A stretch of DNA of 64,000 bases from Ralstonia sp. RRA (GCF_037023145.1 NZ_CP146091.1:868001-932000); one strand, 5' to 3'; counted from the stretch's first letter, positions 50,865 to 61,661 are shown. A program made the numbers and translations. The notes: a model not told the origin generated them from the letters alone.

Positions 50865-52775
50865 ATGACGTACGAACTTCTGAAAACCATCGACGATCCG
50901 GCCGACCTGCGCCGCCTGGACCGCCGCCAGCTTGGGCCCCTGGCCGACGAGCTGCGCGCCTTCGTGCTCGATTCCGTTTCGCAGACGGGCGGCCACCTGT
51001 CGTCGAACCTGGGCACGGTCGAGCTGACCATCGCACTGCACTACGTCTTCAACACGCCGGAAGACCGCATCGTGTGGGATGTCGGCCACCAGAGCTATAC
51101 GCACAAGATCCTGACCGGCCGCCGTGAGCAGATGGGGTCGCTGCGCCAGCTGGACGGTATCTCGGGCTTCCCGCGTCGCAGCGAGAGCCCGTACGACACA
51201 TTCGGCACGGCGCACTCGTCCACGTCGATCTCCGCTGCGCTGGGTATGGCCCTGGGCGCCAAGACCAACGGTGAGAACCGCGTCGCCATTGCCGTGATTG
51301 GCGACGGTGCGATGACGGCCGGTATGGCCTTCGAGGCGATGAACAATGCCGGTGTCTACAAGGACCTACCGCTGTTGGTGGTGCTCAACGACAACGACAT
51401 GTCGATCTCGCCGCCGGTGGGGGCGTTCAACCGCTACCTCGCGCGCTTGATGAGCGGTCAGTTCTATGCCGCGACCAAGAAGGGCGTGGAGAAGTTGTTG
51501 TCAGTCGCGCCGCCAGTGCTCGAATTCGCCAAGCGTTTCGAGGAGCACACCAAGGGCATGTTCGTGCCGGCCACGATGTTCGAGGAGTTTGGCTTCAACT
51601 ACATCGGGCCGATCGACGGGCACGATCTCGAGTCACTCGTGCCGACGCTGCAGAACATCCGCCAGCGCGCGCTGGACGGCGGCGGGCCGCAGTTCCTGCA
51701 TGTGGTCACCAAGAAGGGTCAGGGCTACAAGCTGGCTGAGGCCGATCCGATCCTCTATCACGGCCCGGGCAAGTTCAATCCGCAAGAGGGCATCAAGCCC
51801 GCCACGCGCCCGGCCAAGGTGACGTACACCCAGGTGTTCGGCAACTGGCTGTGCGACATGGCCGCCGCTGACAAGCGCCTCGTCGGTATCACGCCTGCCA
51901 TGCGTGAGGGTTCCGGCATGGTGGAGTTTGAGCGGCGTTTTCCCGATCGTTACTACGACGTTGGCATTGCCGAGCAGCACGCCGTCACCTTTGCCGGTGG
52001 CCTCGCGTGCGAGGGCCTGAAGCCTGTCGTCGCCATCTATTCGACGTTCCTGCAGCGCGGCTATGACCAACTGATCCACGACGTGGCGTTGCAGAACCTG
52101 CCCGTGGTGTTTGCGCTGGACCGCGCTGGCTTGGTCGGTGCGGACGGTGCCACGCATGCCGGTGCCTACGACATCGCCTTCCTGCGTTGCATTCCCAACA
52201 TGATGGTGATGACGCCGGCGGACGAGAACGAATGCCGCCAATTGCTGAGCACAGCGTTTGCGCAGGATTGCCCGACGGCAGTGCGCTATCCGCGCGGCGC
52301 CGGCACGGGTGTCGCGGTGCAGCAGACGCTTGAACCGCTGCCGCTGGGCAAGGCCGAGGTCCGCCGCGTGTCGACGGCCCCCGCAGGGCAGCGCGTCGCG
52401 ATCCTGGCATTCGGTTCGATGGTCGCGCCGGCCTCGGCGGCTGCGGAGCGTCTGGATGCGAGTGTCGTCAACATGCGCTTCGTCAAACCGCTCGATGTGG
52501 CCTGCGTGCTGGAAATGGCGCGCACGCACGATTACGTGGTCACCGTGGAAGAGGGCTGCGTGATGGGCGGCGCCGGTAGCGCCTGCGTGGAAGCTCTGGC
52601 TGCCGCCGGTGTCGCAACGCCCGTGCTGCAACTGGGCCTGCCCGATCGCTTTGTCGATCACGGAGACCACGCCGCGCTGCTGGCGCAATGTGGGTTGGAT
52701 GCCAACGGCATCCTCGCTTCCATCCGCGAGCGCTTTGACGTGCAACCGCGGGCAGCGGCGCCGCGTGTCGCTTGA
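50865..52775 (+). CDS. dxs: 1-deoxy-D-xylulose-5-phosphate synthase
   Basis: Thiamine-diphosphate enzyme making DXP from pyruvate and glyceraldehyde 3-phosphate, the entry to the MEP isoprenoid pathway. The 636-residue protein has [19 protein letters not shown] near residue 45, the TPP/Mg motif [18 protein letters not shown] near 147, [17 protein letters not shown] and the transketolase motif [18 protein letters not shown] near 420. It follows ispA by 66 bp, so one operon provides both the entry and a prenyl-elongation step. Confidence 0.95.
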   Translation: MTYELLKTIDDPADLRRLDRRQLGPLADELRAFVLDSVSQTGGHLSSNLGTVELTIALHYVFNTPEDRIVWDVGHQSYTHKILTGRREQMGSLRQLDGISGFPRRSESPYDTFGTAHSSTSISAALGMALGAKTNGENRVAIAVIGDGAMTAGMAFEAMNNAGVYKDLPLLVVLNDNDMSISPPVGAFNRYLARLMSGQFYAATKKGVEKLLSVAPPVLEFAKRFEEHTKGMFVPATMFEEFGFNYIGPIDGHDLESLVPTLQNIRQRALDGGGPQFLHVVTKKGQGYKLAEADPILYHGPGKFNPQEGIKPATRPAKVTYTQVFGNWLCDMAAADKRLVGITPAMREGSGMVEFERRFPDRYYDVGIAEQHAVTFAGGLACEGLKPVVAIYSTFLQRGYDQLIHDVALQNLPVVFALDRAGLVGADGATHAGAYDIAFLRCIPNMMVMTPADENECRQLLSTAFAQDCPTAVRYPRGAGTGVAVQQTLEPLPLGKAEVRRVSTAPAGQRVAILAFGSMVAPASAAAERLDASVVNMRFVKPLDVACVLEMARTHDYVVTVEEGCVMGGAGSACVEALAAAGVATPVLQLGLPDRFVDHGDHAALLAQCGLDANGILASIRERFDVQPRAAAPRVA

Positions 52776-52802
52776 GTCTCTTGCGTTATAGGCAGATTCA
52801 AT

Positions 52803-52827
52803 CACCCGCATAGCGCTTGCGGGTTTG
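52803..52827 (+). terminator. Weak terminator after dxs
   Basis: ACCCGCA (52804-52810) pairs with TGCGGGT (52818-52824) around a 7-base loop and is followed by only TTG. It is therefore weak, but it is the only candidate before folE2. Confidence 0.45.
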
Positions 52828-52874
52828 AGTAGTTGACTGCAGAGGTAGGAAATTTCCCTTACACTCCGCCAGTC

Positions 52875-52888
52875 CAATTTGTAAATTG
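52875..52888. promoter_or_regulatory. Palindrome in the folE2 upstream region
   Basis: CAATTT-GT-AAATTG is a perfect 14-bp AT-rich palindrome 130 bp before folE2. A -35-like TTGACT lies at 52833-52838, and a hairpin GACCACT-TGAGG-AGTGGTC follows at about 52917-52935. It does not match the Zur consensus I remember. Operator function is possible but unsupported by other evidence. Confidence 0.35.
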
Positions 52889-53017
52889 TGTGCGCAGTCG
52901 CGGGATGGGTTGAATAGACCACTTGAGGAGTGGTCACCGTCAGCCAGATTCCGCGGTTTCACACTCGTTGCGTTCCGGCCGACTGCGATGGCCGGGCGAC
53001 CGTAAAGGAAACCGATC

Positions 53018-53824
53018 ATGAACGATATGAACCCGGCTTTTGCGATGCCGGATGTGCAGTCCAGCCACGACACCCGCCAGATCCCGATTCAACGCGTGGG
53101 CGTGCGTGGCGTGCGTTATCCGATGTCGCTGCAGACCCCGTCGGGCGTGCAGAACACCGTCGGCACGTACAACCTGGATGTGCACCTGCCCGCCGACCAG
53201 AAGGGCACGCACATGTCGCGCTTCGTCGCGCTGCTCGAAGAAGAGCGCGAGCCGCTGAACCTGGCGCAATTCCAGCTGCTGCTGGAAAAGATGCTGGAAA
53301 AGCTCGAAGCCGACGCCGGCCGCATCGAAGTCCACTTCCCGTATTTCGTCAGCAAGACGGCCCCGGTGTCGGGCGTGCAGTCGCTGATGGACTATGAAGT
53401 GACGATGATCGGCGAAGTGCGCGACGGCCACACCAAGGTGCGCGTCAAGGCGCTGGTGCCGGTGACGAGCCTGTGCCCGTGCTCGAAGAAGATCTCGCAG
53501 TACGGCGCGCACAACCAGCGCTCGCACATCACGATCGACGCCGAGCTGGCGGCCGATACGCCGGTCGAATCGCTGATCCGCATGGCGGAAGAAGAGGCGT
53601 CGTGCGAGCTGTGGGGCTTGCTCAAGCGTCCGGACGAGAAGTTCGTGACCGAGCGTGCGTACGAGAACCCGAAGTTCGTGGAAGACCTGGTGCGCGATAT
53701 CGCCATGCGCCTGAACCAGGATGACCGCATCGTCGCCTACACGCTGGAAGCCGAGAACTTCGAGTCGATCCACAACCACAGCGCCTATGCGCTGATCGAG
53801 CGCGACAAGCGTCTCGACAAGTAA
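53018..53824 (+). CDS. folE2: GTP cyclohydrolase FolE2 (type IB)
   Basis: First enzyme of folate and queuosine precursor synthesis, of the metal-flexible class IB. The 268-residue protein shows [12 protein letters not shown], the conserved Glu-rich [19 protein letters not shown], and the catalytic Cys in [22 protein letters not shown] near residue 152. In many bacteria FolE2 replaces zinc-dependent FolE when zinc is short and is Zur-controlled; whether this genome has another FolE is not visible here. It is a single-gene unit between a weak terminator and a strong one. Confidence 0.93.
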   Translation: MNDMNPAFAMPDVQSSHDTRQIPIQRVGVRGVRYPMSLQTPSGVQNTVGTYNLDVHLPADQKGTHMSRFVALLEEEREPLNLAQFQLLLEKMLEKLEADAGRIEVHFPYFVSKTAPVSGVQSLMDYEVTMIGEVRDGHTKVRVKALVPVTSLCPCSKKISQYGAHNQRSHITIDAELAADTPVESLIRMAEEEASCELWGLLKRPDEKFVTERAYENPKFVEDLVRDIAMRLNQDDRIVAYTLEAENFESIHNHSAYALIERDKRLDK

Positions 53825-53841
53825 TCGACGTCGCAGCAACG

Positions 53842-53870
53842 AAAAAGCCGCTCAACCGAGCGGCTTTTTT
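53842..53870. terminator. Bidirectional terminator between folE2 and tsaD
   Basis: AAAAAGCCGCTC pairs with GAGCGGCTTTTTT around a 4-base loop, a 12-bp perfect stem. It serves folE2 on the plus strand, while its last base touches the tsaD stop on the minus strand. Confidence 0.85.
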
Positions 53871-54913
53871 CATGCTTGCTGGATACGGATGTCTTCGAGA
53901 TCCCAGCGTGGTGTGACGCCGTAGCCGTAGCCGTCCTGCACTTGCGTGGGATCAGCTTGGAGCCGCATCGCGCCGGCAAAGGCGATCATCGCGCCGTTGT
54001 CGGTGCAGAACTGCAGGTCGGGGTAATAGACGCGCAGTCCGCGCTTCTTGCCCTCGGCGTTCAGGCCCTCGCGCAGTTGGCGGTTGGCGCCCACACCACC
54101 GGCCACGACGATGCGCTTGAGACCATGCTCGCGTGCGGCGCGCAGCGTCTTCTTGACGAGTACCTCGACGATGGCGTCGACAAACGCGCGGGCCAGGTCG
54201 GCGCGCGGCTGATGGCAGGTCTCGCTGTCGGTCAGGTTGAGCTTGCGTACCTGCGTGAGCACCGCCGTCTTCAGGCCCGCAAACGAGAAATCGAAATTGC
54301 CTGAATGCAGCATCGGTCGGGGCAGATCGAACACACCCGGGTTGCCGAATTCGGCGAGGCGCGAAACGGCGGGGCCGCCGGGGTAGCCGAGGCCGAGGAG
54401 CTTGGCCGTCTTGTCGAAGGCCTCGCCGGCAGCGTCGTCCAGTGTCTCGCCGAGCAGCGTGTACTGGCCGACGGCATCCACGCGCATCAGCTGCGTGTGG
54501 CCGCCAGAGACGAGCAGCGCCAGGAACGGAAACTCGGGCCGATCCGCTTCCAGCAGGGGCGAGAGCAAATGCCCCTCCAGGTGATGCACGCCCACCAGCG
54601 GTTTGCCCAGTGCAAACGCCAGCGCATTCGCCACGGAAGCGCCGACCAGCAGCGCACCGGCCAACCCTGGGCCTTTTGTATAGGCGATTGCGTCGATGTC
54701 CGCGCGTGTAGCGCCAGCCTTGCCGAGCACTTCTTCCAGCAGCGGAATCACGCGGCGGATGTGGTCACGCGAGGCCAGTTCGGGCACCACGCCGCCGTAT
54801 TCGCGGTGCATGGCGATCTGCGAATAGAGCGCATGCGCGCGCAGGCCGGCATCGGTGTCGTACAGGGCGACGCCGGTTTCGTCACAGGAGGATTCGATGC
54901 CGAGGACCAGCAT
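53870..54913 (-). CDS. tsaD: tRNA N6-adenosine threonylcarbamoyltransferase
   Basis: Transfers threonylcarbamoyl to A37 of ANN-decoding tRNAs, including the tRNA-Ile type encoded in this window. The 347-residue protein starts [21 protein letters not shown] and has the metal-binding [10 protein letters not shown] motif near residue 108, plus [16 protein letters not shown] and the C-terminal [20 protein letters not shown] 54913 is the family-typical start. It is divergent from the flavoprotein gene at 55008 with about 95 bp between. In many relatives rpsU is next to tsaD; here it is not. Confidence 0.95.
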   Translation of the reverse strand: MLVLGIESSCDETGVALYDTDAGLRAHALYSQIAMHREYGGVVPELASRDHIRRVIPLLEEVLGKAGATRADIDAIAYTKGPGLAGALLVGASVANALAFALGKPLVGVHHLEGHLLSPLLEADRPEFPFLALLVSGGHTQLMRVDAVGQYTLLGETLDDAAGEAFDKTAKLLGLGYPGGPAVSRLAEFGNPGVFDLPRPMLHSGNFDFSFAGLKTAVLTQVRKLNLTDSETCHQPRADLARAFVDAIVEVLVKKTLRAAREHGLKRIVVAGGVGANRQLREGLNAEGKKRGLRVYYPDLQFCTDNGAMIAFAGAMRLQADPTQVQDGYGYGVTPRWDLEDIRIQQA

Positions 54914-55007
54914 GGCGTGTGAAGGAAGAAATCCGTAGGAAGGCGCCGAAGATAGCACAAGCTAAAATGCACGGTTTTCCAGCATAGACAGAGGCGGCGC
55001 GGCGATC

Positions 55008-56231
55008 ATGATGCGGTGCGATGTAGCGGTGATCGGCGCGGGCGCGGCCGGAATGATGTGCGCGGCGGTCGCCGGGCAGCGCGGCGCGCGCGTGGTGTTG
55101 ATCGACCACGCGACGAAGCTGGCCGAGAAGATCCGTATCTCGGGCGGCGGGCGCTGCAACTTCACCAACGTGAATGCGGCGCCGGCCAACTACTTGTCGA
55201 ACAACCCGCATTTCTGCCGCTCGGCGCTGGCGCGGTACACGGCGCAGGATTTCATCGGCCTCGTCTCCAGCTACCGCATTCCGTATCACGAGAAGCACAA
55301 GGGCCAGCTCTTTTGCGACGACAGCGCGGAAGACATCATCCGCATGCTCGAAGTGGAGTGCGAGAAAGGCAACGTGATTTGGCGCACCGGCTGCTCGATC
55401 GCTGAGGTGGGCAAGGATGGCGATGCGTATCGCCTCTCGACCAGCGCCGGCGAGATCGTCGCCAACAAGCTGGTGATTGCCACGGGCGGATTGTCCATTC
55501 CCAAGATTGGCGCGACGGATTTTGGCTATCGGATTGCGCGGCAGTTCGGGCTGAAGATTGTCGAGACGCACCCGGCGCTGGTGCCGCTCACGTTCAATGC
55601 TGAGCATTGGGCGCCGTTCTCGGCGCTGTCAGGTGTGTCGATGGAGGTCGATGTGACGGTTGCGCAGCCTGCCAGCAAGGGCGGCAAGAAGGGCGGCGCG
55701 ACGACGTTCCGCGAAGATTTGCTGCTGACGCATCGGGGGCTGTCTGGCCCGGCCATTCTGCAGATTTCGAGCTTCTGGAATTCGGGTCAGCCGCTCGCCA
55801 TCGACCTGCTGCCGGACACCGACGCCGCGCAATGGCTATGCGACGAGAAATCCGGCTCGCGCAAACAACTCGGGACGGTACTGGCGCAGCGGCTGCCGGA
55901 GCGCGTCGCGCAGGCCTGGTGCGCCACGCATGGCGCCAACCCGCACGCGCCAATTGCGGAGCTGTCCGACAAGCTGCTGCGCACGCTGGGCGGCGCGCTC
56001 AACCGCTGGGAGCTGACGCCCTCCGGCAGTGAGGGCTACCGCAAAGCCGAAGTCACGCGCGGGGGCGTCGATACGCGTGCGCTGTCGTCCGCGACCATGG
56101 AGGCGCAAGCTGCACCTGGCCTGTACTTCATCGGCGAGGTGGTCGACGTGACGGGGTGGCTCGGCGGCTACAACTTCCAGTGGGCGTGGGCTTCGGCCGT
56201 CGCGGCTGGCGAGGCGGCGTCCGTCGGCTGA
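55008..56231 (+). CDS. HI0933/YhiN-family flavoprotein
   Basis: 407-residue NAD(P)/FAD-dependent oxidoreductase of unknown role. The FAD-binding motif GAGAAGMMCAAVAGQRGARV is at about 9-28, followed by the family signature ISGGGRCNFTNVN near residue 45. KLVIATGGLSIPKIGATDFGY lies near 160, and the C-terminal motif LYFIGEVVDVTGWLGGYNFQWAWASA near 370 binds FAD. Two adjacent ATG codons (55008 and 55011) could start translation. It stands between tsaD and the dnaG cluster, probably as a single-gene unit. Confidence 0.85.
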   Translation: MMRCDVAVIGAGAAGMMCAAVAGQRGARVVLIDHATKLAEKIRISGGGRCNFTNVNAAPANYLSNNPHFCRSALARYTAQDFIGLVSSYRIPYHEKHKGQLFCDDSAEDIIRMLEVECEKGNVIWRTGCSIAEVGKDGDAYRLSTSAGEIVANKLVIATGGLSIPKIGATDFGYRIARQFGLKIVETHPALVPLTFNAEHWAPFSALSGVSMEVDVTVAQPASKGGKKGGATTFREDLLLTHRGLSGPAILQISSFWNSGQPLAIDLLPDTDAAQWLCDEKSGSRKQLGTVLAQRLPERVAQAWCATHGANPHAPIAELSDKLLRTLGGALNRWELTPSGSEGYRKAEVTRGGVDTRALSSATMEAQAAPGLYFIGEVVDVTGWLGGYNFQWAWASAVAAGEAASVG

Positions 56232-56268
56232 TCCCCCACCGATCGGTCCTAGAACTGTTGTGGTTCTG

Positions 56269-56334
56269 TGCTACGATCAGTGATCCACTTTTCTCAGTTT
56301 GCAACCCGCTGGGCCGCTGCCCAAGCGGGTTTTG
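56269..56334 (+). promoter_or_regulatory. Extended -10 promoter followed by a terminator-like hairpin
   Basis: TGC-TACGAT (56269-56277) is an extended -10 element. A 12-bp interrupted stem (56303-56313 region with 56319-56331, inner loop CGCT) and TTTT follow only about 25 nt after the predicted start and just before the YqeY gene. The pair could be an attenuated promoter of yqeY-dnaG, or a residue of a lost gene such as rpsU. Confidence 0.45.
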
Positions 56335-56354
56335 CCGTTTATCGGAGTTTTTGA

Positions 56355-56804
56355 ATGTCCTTGAAGGCACAGATCACGGAAGACATGAAGGCCGCCATGC
56401 GTGCCAAGGAAATGGATCGTCTGGGCACGATCCGCCTGCTGCAGGCCGCCATCAAGCAGCGCGAGGTGGATGAGCGCATCGAGCTGGATGATGCCGCCGT
56501 GCTGGCCGTGGTCGACAAGATGATCAAGCAGCGCAAGGACTCCATCACCGCGTTCCAGCAAGCCAGCCGCGAAGATCTGGCTGCCAAGGAAGCGGCTGAG
56601 ATTGCCGTGCTGCAGGTCTACATGCCGGCGCAACTGTCGGACGCCGAAGTCGACGCCGCTGTGCGCGACGCCGTGGCCAAGGCCGGTGCCGCCGGCCCGC
56701 AGGACATGGGCAAGGTCATGGGCATCCTCAAGCCGGCCCTGGCTGGCCGCGCTGACATGACGCAAGTCTCGGCGCGCGTGAAGGCTGCCCTGACCGGCGC
56801 CTGA
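56355..56804 (+). CDS. GatB/YqeY-domain protein
   Basis: 149-residue soluble helical protein of the YqeY family, related to the tail domain of GatB: MSLKAQITEDMKAAMRAKEM, LGTIRLLQAAIKQREVDER, then a C-terminal helical part ending KPALAGRADMTQVSARVKAAL. The family is thought to bind tRNA, but its role is unclear. It lies 41 bp upstream of dnaG in the macromolecular-synthesis cluster, the usual position between rpsU and dnaG. Confidence 0.9.
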   Translation: MSLKAQITEDMKAAMRAKEMDRLGTIRLLQAAIKQREVDERIELDDAAVLAVVDKMIKQRKDSITAFQQASREDLAAKEAAEIAVLQVYMPAQLSDAEVDAAVRDAVAKAGAAGPQDMGKVMGILKPALAGRADMTQVSARVKAALTGA

Positions 56805-56844
56805 TCCCCCTTCCCACCCGCAACACCCAAGGGGCGCACTCCGC

Positions 56845-58644
56845 GTGATCCCGCAGCCGTTCATTGACGACCTGCTCAACCGCGTCGATATCGTCGACGT
56901 GGTGGGCCGCTACGTGCAATTGAAGAAGGGCGGCGCCAATTTCATGGGGCTGTGCCCGTTCCATAACGAGAAGTCGCCGTCGTTCTCGGTGTCGCCCACC
57001 AAGCAGTTCTATCACTGCTTTGGCTGCGGCGCGCACGGCTCGGCGATCGGCTTCCTGATGGAGTTTTCCGGGCTGTCGTATGTGGAGGCCATCAAGGACC
57101 TCGCGCAGTCCGTCGGCATGGTGGTGCCGGAAGAGCGCGGTGGCCTGCCGCCAGCAGCCCGCGCCGAGCAGCAAGCCAAAACGGTTGCACTCGGCGACAT
57201 CATGGCCCGCGCCTGCGAGCACTACCGCAAGCAACTGCGCAGTGCCCCCAACGCCATCCAATACCTCAAGGGCCGCGGCCTGACCGGCGAGATCGCCGCG
57301 CATTTCGGCCTCGGCTATGCGCCCGACGACTGGCAGTCGCTCGAAAGCGTGTTCGGCCCGTACCGTGACGACGCCACCGCAGGTCCGCTCATCGAGGCCG
57401 GCCTCGTCATCGAAAGCGAGAAGACCAGCGCCGACGGCTCGCACCGCCGCTACGACCGCTTCCGCGATCGCATCATGTTCCCCATCCGCAATACGAAGGG
57501 CGTGGTGATCGGCTTTGGCGGCCGGGTGCTGGGGCAGGGCGAGCCGAAATACCTCAACTCCCCCGAAACGCCGCTGTTCAGCAAGGGCACTGAGCTGTAC
57601 GGCCTGTTCGAGGCGCGCAATGCCATCCGCGAATTGGACTACGTGTTGGTCGTGGAAGGCTACATGGACGTCGTCGCGCTCGCCCAGCTTGGGTTTGCCA
57701 ATGCCGTGGCCACATTGGGCACGGCCTGCACGCCCATCCACGTGCAGAAGCTGCTGCGGCAGGTCGATACCGTCATCTTCTCGTTCGACGGCGACTCCGC
57801 CGGGCGCCGTGCCGCGCGTCGTGCGCTGGAAGCCTGCCTGCCGCACGCCACCGACAACAAAACGATCAAGTTCCTGTTCCTGCCGTCTGAGCACGATCCG
57901 GACAGTTTCGTGCGCGAAGAAGGCACCGAGGCCTTCGCCCGCGAAGTGCACAACGCCATGCCGCTGTCGCGCTTCCTGCTGCAGGCCGTGACCGAAGATC
58001 TCGACCTGCGCCAGCCCGAAGGACGCGCCCGCGCCCAGTACGAGGCCAAGCCGCTATTGACCGCCATGCCGTCCGGTGGCCTGCGCCTGCAGATCGTGCG
58101 TGGCCTGGCCGACATGACCGGCACCACGCCCGCCGACATCGAAGCGCTGTGCGGCCTGCGCAGCGACCCCGCCCAAGCTGGCCGCATGACGCAAAAGCGC
58201 CCGCGTGTGGCGCGTACCGCACCAACCGCGCTGGAGCAAAAGCTGCTGCGCCTGTTGATGCGGTATCCCGCGTTGGCCGCCCGGCTCGACACAGATGCAC
58301 GCGCCCAGTTGACGGCGCCGGAATTGCCCCAAGGTGAGGTATTGGCAGGGCTGCTGGCCGAATGCGATGCCGCGAGCCCCGAGATGCACTTTGGCGCCTT
58401 TGTCGAGCGCCTCGGCCAGACGCCGTATGCCGAGGCCTTCGCTGGACTGCGCGTGACTGTCCTCGAAGACGATATCGAGCTGGAGCCGGCCACCATGGAG
58501 TTCGACAGCGCTGTGCAAAAGATGCTCCTCGCGTCGCACAAGCGCGAGCTTGAGATGTTGCTGCGCAAGGTGGAAAGCGGTCATGCCAGCGATGACGATC
58601 GAGAGCGTATGCGTTGGCTGTTAAGTGAGACCAGCCGCCGCTAG
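56845..58644 (+). CDS. dnaG: DNA primase
   Basis: Synthesises RNA primers at the replication fork. The 599-residue protein starts at GTG 56845. The CHC2 zinc ribbon is CPFHNEKSPSF and FYHCFGCG near residues 40-65. The TOPRIM domain holds VVEGYMDVVAL near 268 and FSFDGDSAGRRAARRAL near 312, and the C-terminal helicase-binding domain is poorly conserved, as usual. It follows yqeY by 41 bp, and rpoD follows after a 174-bp gap with its own promoter. Confidence 0.95.
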   Translation: MIPQPFIDDLLNRVDIVDVVGRYVQLKKGGANFMGLCPFHNEKSPSFSVSPTKQFYHCFGCGAHGSAIGFLMEFSGLSYVEAIKDLAQSVGMVVPEERGGLPPAARAEQQAKTVALGDIMARACEHYRKQLRSAPNAIQYLKGRGLTGEIAAHFGLGYAPDDWQSLESVFGPYRDDATAGPLIEAGLVIESEKTSADGSHRRYDRFRDRIMFPIRNTKGVVIGFGGRVLGQGEPKYLNSPETPLFSKGTELYGLFEARNAIRELDYVLVVEGYMDVVALAQLGFANAVATLGTACTPIHVQKLLRQVDTVIFSFDGDSAGRRAARRALEACLPHATDNKTIKFLFLPSEHDPDSFVREEGTEAFAREVHNAMPLSRFLLQAVTEDLDLRQPEGRARAQYEAKPLLTAMPSGGLRLQIVRGLADMTGTTPADIEALCGLRSDPAQAGRMTQKRPRVARTAPTALEQKLLRLLMRYPALAARLDTDARAQLTAPELPQGEVLAGLLAECDAASPEMHFGAFVERLGQTPYAEAFAGLRVTVLEDDIELEPATMEFDSAVQKMLLASHKRELEMLLRKVESGHASDDDRERMRWLLSETSRR

Positions 58645-58756
58645 CTCGAGTAGCGCGCACGTCCCAGTACAAACCTAACTGGGGCGGGCGATTGCGGGTA
58701 GCCCCTTGATTTTTCAGGCGAAAACCCGATTTTCACTTAGACCGGCTGGTCTGGCG

Positions 58757-58765
58757 TGCTAGAAT
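58757..58765 (+). promoter_or_regulatory. Extended -10 promoter of rpoD
   Basis: TGC-TAGAAT (58757-58765) is a good extended -10 element 54 bp before the rpoD ATG. The matching -35 region is weak, as is common with extended -10 promoters. Confidence 0.5.
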
Positions 58766-58818
58766 AGCCGGTTCGGATTGCAATATCTTTTTCCCAATTT
58801 GGGGGAGTGAGCGTGCCC

Positions 58819-61449
58819 ATGGTGAAGGTGAAGACCTCCGCGAAGACCGGTTCCAAGGCCAGTCCTGCTTCTGTTTCTGCCACGCGATCCTCATCGGCGC
58901 ACGGCGCCGGAGGAGGAAAGACTTCAACGGGAACGGCGAAAGTCGCGAATGGTCGGAGCCATATGGGGCAAGCGGTAACAAAGGCGACTGTGCCGGCAAA
59001 GACGGGGAAAGCCCAGCCGCGCCAGACCGCCGAGATTACCGTCGCCGCCAAGCCCGTCAAGGCAGCAGCGCGCGCAAAAAGTGCAATCCAGTCTTCAACT
59101 GCAGACAAGGTCTCGACGTCGATCAGCACGAGCGCCAGACCTGGCGGCAAAACAGCCGCTTCAGTCGCACTCAAGGGCAAGACAACCACCGTGGCGAAAT
59201 CGAAAGCTACCGAAGTCGAGAGCAAGCAGACCCCTGCCAGCGCAAGCGCAACCAAAACGGGTACCGCTCGTACCAGCACCGCAGCCAAGCCAGTCAAGGC
59301 AACCGCGGAAGACACCAAGCGCGCCGCCCAGGCAGAGGCCACCCCCACAACTCCTCCTGCGCCCCGCGCCGAAGCAGCAGCCGAGCCCAAAAAGCGCGGC
59401 CGCAAGCCCAAGGCAGAAACGCAGGCAGACGATGACAGCAGCACGGACGTGACTGAAGAATTTGACACCCCCGCCGCTCCGGCACCGAAAACCGAAAAGC
59501 TGAAGGCCCGCGACCGCAAGGCCAAGGAAAAAGCCCTGCTCAAGGAATTTGCTGCCTCGCAGCAAGGCGGTTCGGAAGAAGAGCTCGAGGCTCGCCGCCA
59601 GAAGCTCAAGGCGCTGATCAAGCTGGGCAAATCGCGCGGCTACCTGACCTACGCCGAAATCAACGACCACCTCCCCGACGACATGGTCGACGTGGAGTCG
59701 CTGGAAACGTTGGTCGCCACGCTCAACGACATCGGCGTTGCCGTGTACGAGCAGGCGCCGGACGCCGAAACGCTGCTCCTGAACGACAACGCGCCTTCCG
59801 TGACCACGGAAGAAGAGGCGGAAGAAGAAGCCGAAGCCGCGCTGTCGACGGTTGACTCCGAATTCGGCCGCACGACCGACCCGGTGCGTATGTACATGCG
59901 CGAAATGGGCACGGTCGAACTGCTGACGCGCGAAGGCGAAATCGTCATCGCCAAGCGCATCGAAGCGGGCCTGAAGGACATGGTCATGGCCATCTCGGCC
60001 TGCCCGGTCACCATTTCAGAAATTCTCGCCATGGGCGAGCGCGTCGCCAACGACGAAGCCAAGATCGACGAGTACATCGACGGTCTGATCGACCCGAACG
60101 CTGAAGCCGATGCTGCCGCTGCAGCCGAGGAAGAAGAGGACTTCGAGGAAGAAGAGGCCGAAGAGGAAGCCGACGAAGAGGAAGACGAGGACGATGAAGG
60201 TGCTGGGGCTGCCGCCGCTTCGGCCCGTCAACTCGAAGAGCTCAAGCAGGCTGCGCTGGTCAAGTTTGGCGTGATCGCCGACCAGTTCGACAAGATGCGC
60301 CGCGCGTTCGAGAAGGAAGGCTATAAGTCCAAGTCGTACGTGAAGGCGCAGGAGGCCATCCAGGCCGAACTGATGTGCATCCGTTTCACCGCACGCAACG
60401 TCGAGCGTCTGTGCGACACGCTGCGCGGCCAGGTGGATGAAGTGCGCAAGCTGGAACGCGCCATCCTGAACATCGTGGTCGACAAGTGCGGCATGCCGCG
60501 CGGCGACTTCGTATCGCGCTTCCCGGGCAACGAGACCAACCTCAAGTGGATCGAGACCGTGGTGGCCGACGGCAAGCCGTACAGCACCATCGTCGAGCGC
60601 AACGTGCCGGCCGTGCACGAACTGCAGCAGAAGCTGATCGACCTGCAGGCGCGCGTGGTGCTGCCGTTGTCGGAGTTGAAGGACGTCAACCGCAAGATGT
60701 CGGAAGGCGAGCGCCGTGCGCGTGAAGCCAAGCGCGAGATGACCGAGGCCAACCTGCGTCTGGTGATCTCGATTGCCAAGAAGTACACGAACCGCGGTCT
60801 GCAGTTCCTCGACCTGATCCAGGAAGGCAACATCGGCCTGATGAAGGCGGTGGACAAGTTCGAATACCGTCGTGGCTACAAGTTCTCGACGTACGCCACG
60901 TGGTGGATCCGTCAGGCCATCACGCGTTCGATCGCCGACCAGGCACGCACCATCCGGATTCCGGTGCACATGATCGAGACGATCAACAAGATGAACCGCA
61001 TCTCGCGTCAGATCCTGCAGGAAACCGGCAATGAGCCGGATCCGGCAACGCTGGCCGAGAAGATGGAGATGCCGGAAGACAAGATCCGCAAGATCATGAA
61101 GATCGCCAAGGAGCCGATCTCCATGGAAACGCCGATCGGTGACGACGACGACTCCCATCTGGGCGACTTCATCGAGGATACGAACACGCTGGCCCCGGCC
61201 GAAGCGGCGCTGCATGGCTCCATGCGCGGCGTGGTGAAGGACGTGCTCGACTCGCTGACGCCGCGCGAAGCCAAGGTGCTGCGCATGCGTTTCGGTATCG
61301 AGATGAGCACCGACCACACGCTGGAAGAAGTCGGCAAGCAGTTCGACGTGACGCGTGAGCGTATCCGTCAGATCGAAGCGAAGGCGCTGCGCAAGCTGCG
61401 TCATCCGAGCCGTTCGGACAAGCTGAAGAGCTTCCTGGAAGGTAGCTAA
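58819..61449 (+). CDS. rpoD: RNA polymerase primary sigma factor
   Basis: Housekeeping sigma70, 876 residues, against 613 in E. coli. About 240 residues at the N-terminus are a Lys/Ala/Thr/Ser-rich low-complexity extension. Region 1.1 begins near 260 ([20 protein letters not shown]). Region 1.2 holds [22 protein letters not shown] very acidic insertion lies near 434-465 in the non-conserved region. Region 2 has [20 protein letters not shown] and [12 protein letters not shown], and region 4.2 has [28 protein letters not shown] 58819 is preferred over GTG 58807. The Lys-rich extension is typical of Burkholderiales RpoD. Confidence 0.95.
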   Translation: MVKVKTSAKTGSKASPASVSATRSSSAHGAGGGKTSTGTAKVANGRSHMGQAVTKATVPAKTGKAQPRQTAEITVAAKPVKAAARAKSAIQSSTADKVSTSISTSARPGGKTAASVALKGKTTTVAKSKATEVESKQTPASASATKTGTARTSTAAKPVKATAEDTKRAAQAEATPTTPPAPRAEAAAEPKKRGRKPKAETQADDDSSTDVTEEFDTPAAPAPKTEKLKARDRKAKEKALLKEFAASQQGGSEEELEARRQKLKALIKLGKSRGYLTYAEINDHLPDDMVDVESLETLVATLNDIGVAVYEQAPDAETLLLNDNAPSVTTEEEAEEEAEAALSTVDSEFGRTTDPVRMYMREMGTVELLTREGEIVIAKRIEAGLKDMVMAISACPVTISEILAMGERVANDEAKIDEYIDGLIDPNAEADAAAAAEEEEDFEEEEAEEEADEEEDEDDEGAGAAAASARQLEELKQAALVKFGVIADQFDKMRRAFEKEGYKSKSYVKAQEAIQAELMCIRFTARNVERLCDTLRGQVDEVRKLERAILNIVVDKCGMPRGDFVSRFPGNETNLKWIETVVADGKPYSTIVERNVPAVHELQQKLIDLQARVVLPLSELKDVNRKMSEGERRAREAKREMTEANLRLVISIAKKYTNRGLQFLDLIQEGNIGLMKAVDKFEYRRGYKFSTYATWWIRQAITRSIADQARTIRIPVHMIETINKMNRISRQILQETGNEPDPATLAEKMEMPEDKIRKIMKIAKEPISMETPIGDDDDSHLGDFIEDTNTLAPAEAALHGSMRGVVKDVLDSLTPREAKVLRMRFGIEMSTDHTLEEVGKQFDVTRERIRQIEAKALRKLRHPSRSDKLKSFLEGS

Positions 61450-61511
61450 TCAGTAGCGGATTGATGCTCGGAGGTGGGTTTCTGCCCACTTTCGAGTAAA
61501 ATCGCACACAT

Positions 61512-61542
61512 GGCCCGGCCTAACCCGCCGGGTCAATTTTTT
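61512..61542 (+). terminator. rpoD terminator
   Basis: GGCCCGGC pairs with GCCGGGTC (one mismatch) around CTAACCC and is followed by AATTTTTT, about 65 bp after the rpoD stop. A smaller hairpin (GTGGGT...GCCCAC) lies near 61474. Confidence 0.65.
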
Positions 61543-61582
61543 GTCGGTTGTCCTCAGTTGTTCATTCGGGACGCCGCTCTTT

Positions 61583-61661
<79 letters not shown>

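Noticed and set aside
60016..61404. 462-codon minus-strand frame opposite rpoD
   Set aside because: Antisense to sigma regions 1.2-4, which are highly conserved.
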